A DNA stretch of 6,662 bases from Lachnospiraceae bacterium UBA7598 (GTDB lineage Bacteria; Bacillota; Clostridia; Lachnospirales; Lachnospiraceae), in assembly GCA_002474415.1 (NCBI GenBank), contig DLQV01000201.1:3934-10595 (forward strand), written 5' to 3'. A model generated the notes under the pieces. It ran no database searches. It had not been told where the DNA came from and saw only the letters and a list, made by a program, of their open reading frames with translations. Position numbers and translations under genes: made by a program. Below are positions 1 to 4,421 of the stretch, one piece after another (position 1 is the stretch's first letter; each line of letters opens with the position of its first letter).

Positions 1-281
1 TTGTCTTTATACGCTTTCCAATCCTCCCTCAAAAACACCAGCTGATGCCCGCCTTCTTCCGTGAGTTTGTAATATTTGCGTTTCCGTCCCTGATATTCCT
101 GCATGTAAGTTGTCACATAGCCGCTTTTTTCCAGTTTCTTTAAAATCGGATACAGCGTAGACTCTTTAATGTCTGCTACTACCTTGATCGTCTGACTGAT
201 CTCATACCCATAGGAATCGTTCGTTTCGACAATCGAGAGAATCAGAAACTCGATCAGGATTGCCGATGTCGGATAATACAT
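1..281 (-). CDS. PadR-family transcriptional regulator (C-terminus cut by window edge)
   Basis: The first 93 residues are visible, beginning MYYPTSAILIEFLILSIVE; the frame stays open to the window edge. The sequence matches a PadR winged helix-turn-helix: a first helix (EFLILSIVE), the DSYGYEISQ segment at about residues 22-30, the recognition-helix region STLYPILKKLEKSGYV at about 41-56, then the wing QGRKRKYYKLTEEG at about 64-77. PadR proteins are usually about 105-115 residues, so probably only 10-25 are missing. They bind as dimers to palindromic operators, often repress their own gene or a nearby membrane or efflux operon, and can respond to small ligands or envelope stress. The ATG is supported by an AGGAGG site 7 bases upstream. 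The gene has its own promoter and is separated from the glucosidase gene by a terminator, so it is an independent unit. Its targets cannot be read from the window; its own promoter is the best candidate. The family call is firm. Confidence 0.93.
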   Translation of the reverse strand, partial: MYYPTSAILIEFLILSIVETNDSYGYEISQTIKVVADIKESTLYPILKKLEKSGYVTTYMQEYQGRKRKYYKLTEEGGHQLVFLREDWKAYKD

Positions 282-288
282 GGAACCG

Positions 289-294
289 CCTCCT
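289..294 (-). promoter_or_regulatory. Ribosome binding site of the padR-like gene
   Basis: A perfect AGGAGG, within AAAGGAGG, ends 7 bases before the ATG at 281. This fixes the start of the regulator. Confidence 0.85.
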
Positions 295-310
295 TTATGT
301 AAAATTTTTA

Positions 311-331
311 TATATAAATATTATACATATA
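311..331. promoter_or_regulatory. Candidate operator: imperfect 21-bp palindrome over the padR -10 region
   Basis: The 21 bases read almost the same on both strands: 16 of 21 positions agree with the reverse complement, with outer arms TATAT and ATATA. The palindrome covers both candidate -10 boxes, where a bound repressor would block RNA polymerase. PadR proteins commonly autoregulate through AT-rich dyads of about this size, so this is a candidate binding site for the adjacent regulator. The stretch is very AT-rich, which makes chance palindromes easy; the functional reading is inference. Confidence 0.35.
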
Positions 332-346
332 CGTAGGAAATGTCAA
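318..346 (-). promoter_or_regulatory. Sigma-A-type promoter of the padR-like gene
   Basis: A perfect -35 box TTGACA lies at 341-346. Two overlapping -10 choices follow: TAATAT at 318-323 with the ideal 17-base spacer, or a consensus TATAAT at 320-325 with a 15-base spacer. The expected transcription start is near 310, giving a leader of about 30 bases. The promoter lies downstream of the terminator of the preceding gene, so the regulator can be expressed independently. Confidence 0.8.
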
Positions 347-350
347 GAAA

Positions 351-371
351 GAATTTTTCCGAAAAAAATTC
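351..371. repeat. Small AT-rich inverted repeat upstream of the padR -35 box
   Basis: Perfect 8-bp arms GAATTTTT (351-358) and AAAAATTC (364-371) flank a 5-base centre. The repeat sits between the glucosidase terminator and the -35 box at 341-346. It could be an upstream A/T-tract promoter element or a second regulator site, or it may have no function. It is too AT-rich to make a convincing terminator stem. Confidence 0.3.
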
Positions 372-376
372 AACAT

Positions 377-420
377 AAAAACAGCCTTCCAACGGATCTT
401 AAACCGTCGAAAGACTGTTT
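377..420 (-). terminator. Rho-independent terminator after the oligo-1,6-glucosidase gene
   Basis: Read on the minus strand, arms at 404-420 and 379-395 pair over 17 positions without a bulge, including three G-U pairs. The loop is 8 bases (396-403), and the 3' arm runs into a tract of five U (381-377). It begins 21 bases after the stop codon of the glucosidase gene and lies upstream of the padR promoter, so it insulates the two units. The T-tract is on the minus-strand side only, so it is a one-way terminator. Confidence 0.88.
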
Positions 421-441
421 CATCTGATACTGAGTTAAAAT

Positions 442-2118
442 TTATAAATGATAAGCATACACCCGTGCTTCATATGCCTGCAGCATTTTTTCCTTCTGTT
501 CTGGATAATTTCCGATCAAAAGCTGTGCATCTGCCGGAATCTGCTCCGTTACTTCTGCCGGAATGGGAACTTCTTTTTCCGTAAAATTGCAAAGCACCAT
601 CAGCCGCTGCGTCCCGAGCATTCTTGTATAGATAAATAATGCTTCATCCTCCGGTGCTAACAGTTCGTAATCACCATAAACGATAATCTCGTTCTCATGA
701 CGCAGGCGAATCAGTTTTTTGTAGTAGGAAAAGACAGAATCCGGATCGCTGACCTCCTGTTTTGCATTAACCTTTGGATAATTACTGTTTACCTTAATCC
801 ACGGTGTTCCTGTGGTAAAACCTGCATTTGCACTGTCATCCCACTGCATTGGTGTACGTGCATTGTCGCGGCTGATCCGCTTTAAATATCCCATCAGTTC
901 TTCATGAGATACCCCACAGGTTTCTGTCAGTTCTTTGTATGCATTCAGGCTTTCAATATCCCGGTAATCTTCTAACTGATCAAAATAAGCATTACACATG
1001 CCAAGTTCCTCACCCTGATAAACATATGGTGTCCCCTGCATCATATGCAGACAGGTTCCAAGCATTTTGGCTGAAATTTCCCGATACTGTTCACTGTCAT
1101 TTCCAAACCAGGAAACCGAGCGCGGCTGATCATGATTGGATAAAAACAGACTGTTCCATGCTTTTCCTTCCAATCCAGTCTGCCATCTGGATAAAATTTT
1201 CTTCCATACTGGAAGCGGCATCTTATGGCTGTCCCATTTCCCATATCGGTTGTCTGCCTCCGGTCCGCTTCCCATATGATCAAACTGGAAAACCATGTTC
1301 AGTTCGCTTCCATCCGCATTGGCATATTTTTTTGCCTCTTCCAATGTCACTCCGGATGCCTCGCCCACTGTAATCAGATCATAGTGGGAAAGCACTTTCT
1401 GGTTCATCTCTTTTAAGTACTCATGCACATGCGGGCCATTCGCACAACCGCTGTCTGCGTATCCGGTTTCTCCCGGAATTCCATCCGGCAGTCCTTCCGG
1501 TTTGGAAATCAGACTGATCACATCCATACGGAACCCATCAATGCCTTTTTCACACCACCAGTTCATCATATCAAATACCCGGTCCCGCACTTTTGGATTG
1601 TCCCAGTTGAGATCCGGCTGTTTTTTCGAAAACAGATGCAGGAAATACATATCCGTCTGTGGATCATATTTCCATGCCGAACCACTGAAACAGGACCCCC
1701 AGTTATTCGGCTCTTTTCCGTCTTTTCCTTTTCTCCAGATATAAAAATCGCGGTATGGATTATCCACGCTCTTTCTGCTTTCGACAAACCATGCATGCTC
1801 ATCGGATGTATGATTGACAACCAGATCCATCATGATCTTAATTCCCAGCTCATGCGCCCGCGCAAGCATCCTGTCATAATCTTCCATGGTTCCGAATTCT
1901 TCCATGATTGCCTGATAATCGCTGATGTCGTATCCATTATCATCGTTCGGTGACTGATAAACCGGGGACAGCCAGATCACGTCAATTCCAAGTTCTTTGA
2001 GGTACTCTAATTTTTCTGTAATACCATTGAGATCCCCGATGCCGTCTCCATTTGAATCCATGAAACTCCGCGGATAAATCTGATATACAACCGCTTCTTT
2101 CCACCATGCCTTTTTCAA
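442..2118 (-). CDS. malL: Oligo-1,6-glucosidase / alpha-glucosidase, GH13 family (MalL-like)
   Basis: This is a cytoplasmic glycoside hydrolase that removes terminal glucose from short alpha-glucosides, most likely the alpha-1,6 bond of isomaltose and isomalto-oligosaccharides. Numbered from the TTG start (558 residues), it shows the calcium loop D21-N23-D25-D29, region I DLVVNHTS (98-105), QPDLNW (167-172), region II GFRMDVI with nucleophile D199, region III GEASG with acid/base E253, and region IV SNHDQPR with D330. Val200, directly after the nucleophile, is the residue linked in this subfamily to alpha-1,6 preference; alpha-1,4 maltases usually have Ala, Gly or Thr there. A barrel with inserted B domain is followed by a C-terminal beta domain from about 485. 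No signal peptide is visible. The TTG is chosen over the GTG at 2142 because a perfect ribosome site lies 8 bases before it and the length and catalytic numbering then fit the family. No transporter gene is adjacent. Trehalose-6-phosphate hydrolase and dextran glucosidase are less likely alternatives. Confidence 0.93.
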   Translation of the reverse strand: MKKAWWKEAVVYQIYPRSFMDSNGDGIGDLNGITEKLEYLKELGIDVIWLSPVYQSPNDDNGYDISDYQAIMEEFGTMEDYDRMLARAHELGIKIMMDLVVNHTSDEHAWFVESRKSVDNPYRDFYIWRKGKDGKEPNNWGSCFSGSAWKYDPQTDMYFLHLFSKKQPDLNWDNPKVRDRVFDMMNWWCEKGIDGFRMDVISLISKPEGLPDGIPGETGYADSGCANGPHVHEYLKEMNQKVLSHYDLITVGEASGVTLEEAKKYANADGSELNMVFQFDHMGSGPEADNRYGKWDSHKMPLPVWKKILSRWQTGLEGKAWNSLFLSNHDQPRSVSWFGNDSEQYREISAKMLGTCLHMMQGTPYVYQGEELGMCNAYFDQLEDYRDIESLNAYKELTETCGVSHEELMGYLKRISRDNARTPMQWDDSANAGFTTGTPWIKVNSNYPKVNAKQEVSDPDSVFSYYKKLIRLRHENEIIVYGDYELLAPEDEALFIYTRMLGTQRLMVLCNFTEKEVPIPAEVTEQIPADAQLLIGNYPEQKEKMLQAYEARVYAYHL

Positions 2119-2126
2119 TACCGTAT

Positions 2127-2133
2127 CCTCCTT
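2127..2133 (-). promoter_or_regulatory. Ribosome binding site that decides the glucosidase start (TTG at 2118)
   Basis: A perfect AAGGAGG ends 8 bases before the TTG at 2118. It lies inside the reading frame that would result from the GTG at 2142, and that GTG has no comparable site in front of it. The protein therefore begins MKKAWWKEAVVYQIYPRSF, the usual start of this family. Confidence 0.88.
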
Positions 2134-2142
2134 GCCTCGCAC

Positions 2143-2154
2143 ATATTTGAATAT
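2143..2154. promoter_or_regulatory. Candidate operator dyad at the glucosidase transcription start
   Basis: Arms ATATT and AATAT are perfectly inverted around a 2-base centre. The symmetry extends, with one mismatch per side, to 2140-2157. It lies just downstream of the -10 box, over the expected transcription start, where a sugar-responsive repressor could act. It is short and AT-rich, so the evidence is weak. Confidence 0.28.
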
Positions 2155-2158
2155 CTGT

Positions 2159-2164
2159 ATTATA
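2159..2164 (-). promoter_or_regulatory. Candidate -10 box of the glucosidase gene
   Basis: A consensus TATAAT lies 40 bases upstream of the TTG start, predicting transcription from about 2150. No good -35 box is found at 16-18 bases (the hexamer at 17 bases is AAGAAA), so this promoter may depend on an activator, be weak, or be a chance match. The gap from 2119 to 2234 between the glucosidase and the upstream membrane-protein gene holds nothing else I can support apart from the dyad and a weak stem at 2198-2234. Read-through from the upstream operon remains possible. Confidence 0.5.
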
Positions 2165-2234
2165 TGGCATTTTCACGGAATTTTCTTTCACATTACTGCG
2201 CAAAAATAAAACAATTCTGCCCTCATTTTTCCGC

Positions 2235-4421
2235 TTAAATAATTTTTGTTTCCTCCAGCTGTTCAGTAAACGCTTCGTTCATCCGGATGATTGGTTTGCG
2301 AAGTACAAGTCCGACAAAAAGTGCAACGATCAAAAAGACCCCGAGTTTTGCCAGATCTATCCAGTAATCGTTCCCATAACATCCACCAACTGCTTCCCGC
2401 AAGGCTGCCATACTGTGGGTAAACGGCAGAAGCGGGTACACTGCCCGGAAAAATTTCGGAGCACATTCAATCGGGAAGGTTCCACCGGTTCCCGCAACCT
2501 GCATAACAAGTAAAACCACACTGCCTGCTTTTCCGATATCTCCAAACGAAACCGTCAGCGTATAACTGATCGTGACATAGACAATACTTGAAAACCAGCA
2601 ACCAAATAAAAACAGGAACGTATGCTCACACTGAATCCCAAGATAATACAGGTCTCCCAGTGCAATCAGCGTACTCTGCAACAGACCAAGGATCAGAAAT
2701 ATGATCCAGCGTCCAAGATAAATTTCATGAATTTTGACATTTTTCAATCCCATCTTTTTCATGCTTTCCTCGGAAACGGTCACTTTTAACATCGCAACCA
2801 GCACGATCCCGCCGATCCAGATAGAAAGCGTCGAATAAAACGGTGCCATGGAAGAACCATAATTCTCAATCGGATAAATTTTCTTTGTATTCAGTTCCAC
2901 CGGTGCCGACAGGAAGGCACTGACCCCGGACTTATTATCATAGATCATATGTTCCAGATCCGCATAATCCCCGTTGTCTTTTGCTTTCGTGAGCTTATCC
3001 GTAATCTCTTTTATTTTATTTGCAGATTTGCGTAAAAGTTTACCGGAATCATCCAGACAGGTCTGTATTTCTGACAGATCAGATCCTGCAGTGTCCGTTA
3101 ACGTGTAAACACCCTTTGCACTTGCATTGATCTGTTTCATCAGTCCAGTAATGTCTTTTGATGTTTCACCGATCGAATCCGCAAGCTTCTGCAGAGTTCC
3201 TTTTACATCCTTTTCATATTCTTTGCTGATCTGCTGCATCTTGTTCTGATTTTCTTTTACCAGACGATCCAATTCTTTTCGGTCAGTAATCAGACTGGAA
3301 GTCGATTTTTTCAGTGAAGCCGATGTATCGGTCAGATCATCCCGCAAGTCTTCCTGTTTCTCAATCGACTTGCTGATTTTTTCAATCATCGGATCTACCG
3401 AAGAAGCGGTATCCGGATATTTTTCCGAAAGCTTGATCAGATTATCCCGGAGTGTCGTAAATGATTTGATATTTTTATCTACCGTCTTTGCCACTTTTAC
3501 AAGGGTATCTGCTGTGTCCTCACTGCCATTTACCCCGTCTTCTAACGTCTGGTCCAAAAGAACCTTCATCTCAGAATATACATTTGTGCCTGCTTTGAAT
3601 GCTTTGCTTACGCTCTCGGTCGCACTGCTTATTGTCGTCTTCATACCGGTAAACGTCTGTTTTGAATTTTCCAGAACCTGCTTTCCATCCGCAGACTCTG
3701 TTTTCAATTCTTTCAGGAAACCAGAAGACGTATTCAGCAGCGACTCGGCAGAGGATGTAATCCCGGAAAAAGTTTCCAGCGTGGAGGCCGTCATATCCAT
3801 ATCAGAAGATGCATCCTCAAGATTGTGGATCAGATTATCCACCAGCCGATCTGCTCCGTTTGCTTCTGCCATATTGGAAACCGATTGAAACACGGTCATT
3901 GCAGTGTCTGATATTGTCTGTATAAATACCTGATTCACCTGTTTCTGGATCGCAGTGGCTCCCTTGTCGGTCACTTTCGGTGCGATCGCATTTTCCTTGG
4001 CATTGGAATAGTAAATAATCTCCGGTTTTTGAATCTGATCCGAAAACAGACTCATCATCTGCGTACTGAATTTCTTCGGAACAACAATCGCCGCATAGTA
4101 TTGTCCGGATTTTACCCCCTCCATTGCCTTTTCTTTGCTGGTAAATACCCAGTCCATCTGTGTATTTTCCCTTAATGCGGAAATCACCTGTTCCCCTACA
4201 TTAATCTCAATGGGAATCAGACTTCCGGTATATCCCTCATCCACACTTGCCACCGCGACCTTTAAATTTCCCGTATTGTTATACGGGTCCCAGCTTGCCG
4301 CAATATTAAACCATGCATACAGACACGGAACAATAAGGACACCAATGACAACAATCATTGCGATTACATTTTTGCGAATCCGTTTTACATCGCCGATGAA
4401 AATTTTCAGAATGTTTTTCAT
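2235..4421 (-). CDS. YhgE/Pip domain membrane protein (second of a coupled pair, complete)
   Basis: A 728-residue protein of the YhgE/Pip ('phage infection protein') family. Known relatives include Lactococcus Pip and Bacillus YueB, both phage receptors, and the type VII secretion component EsaA; the role of most members is unknown. A short cytoplasmic N-terminus leads into a membrane helix at about 19-40. The conserved N-terminal domain follows (YYAAIV at 108-113, ENAIAPKVTDKGAT at 143-156). Next is a long polar, Ser/Thr/Lys/Leu-rich, probably helical stalk (about 180-500) outside the membrane. The C-terminal domain carries the family motifs ENYGSSMAPFY (519-529) and GTGGTFPIE (644-652) plus PLLPF (663-667), with membrane helices near 530-546, 570-592, 600-622, 631-650 and 690-708. 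The ATG overlaps the upstream stop as ATGA, with a ribosome site 10 bases before it inside the upstream gene. Topologically it resembles an ABC-2-type permease, but no ATPase gene is visible. The family call is firm; the function is open. Confidence 0.93.
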   Translation of the reverse strand: MKNILKIFIGDVKRIRKNVIAMIVVIGVLIVPCLYAWFNIAASWDPYNNTGNLKVAVASVDEGYTGSLIPIEINVGEQVISALRENTQMDWVFTSKEKAMEGVKSGQYYAAIVVPKKFSTQMMSLFSDQIQKPEIIYYSNAKENAIAPKVTDKGATAIQKQVNQVFIQTISDTAMTVFQSVSNMAEANGADRLVDNLIHNLEDASSDMDMTASTLETFSGITSSAESLLNTSSGFLKELKTESADGKQVLENSKQTFTGMKTTISSATESVSKAFKAGTNVYSEMKVLLDQTLEDGVNGSEDTADTLVKVAKTVDKNIKSFTTLRDNLIKLSEKYPDTASSVDPMIEKISKSIEKQEDLRDDLTDTSASLKKSTSSLITDRKELDRLVKENQNKMQQISKEYEKDVKGTLQKLADSIGETSKDITGLMKQINASAKGVYTLTDTAGSDLSEIQTCLDDSGKLLRKSANKIKEITDKLTKAKDNGDYADLEHMIYDNKSGVSAFLSAPVELNTKKIYPIENYGSSMAPFYSTLSIWIGGIVLVAMLKVTVSEESMKKMGLKNVKIHEIYLGRWIIFLILGLLQSTLIALGDLYYLGIQCEHTFLFLFGCWFSSIVYVTISYTLTVSFGDIGKAGSVVLLVMQVAGTGGTFPIECAPKFFRAVYPLLPFTHSMAALREAVGGCYGNDYWIDLAKLGVFLIVALFVGLVLRKPIIRMNEAFTEQLEETKII

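Noticed and set aside
939..1953. Plus-strand open frames of 144 and 176 codons opposite the glucosidase gene.
   Set aside because: They lie antisense inside a clear GH13 gene with intact catalytic motifs. The translations are Cys/His/Pro-rich with no family resemblance, and I see no good ribosome sites; these are composition shadows.
1982..2203. Minus-strand 73-codon frame overlapping the start of the glucosidase gene.
   Set aside because: It is out of frame with the glucosidase, begins upstream of the -10 box, and has no ribosome site or recognisable sequence.
3370..3888. Plus-strand open frame of 172 codons opposite the downstream YhgE/Pip gene.
   Set aside because: It lies antisense to the stalk-coding region. 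Ser/Thr/Glu-rich helical codons commonly leave the opposite strand open. No recognisable domain or promoter.
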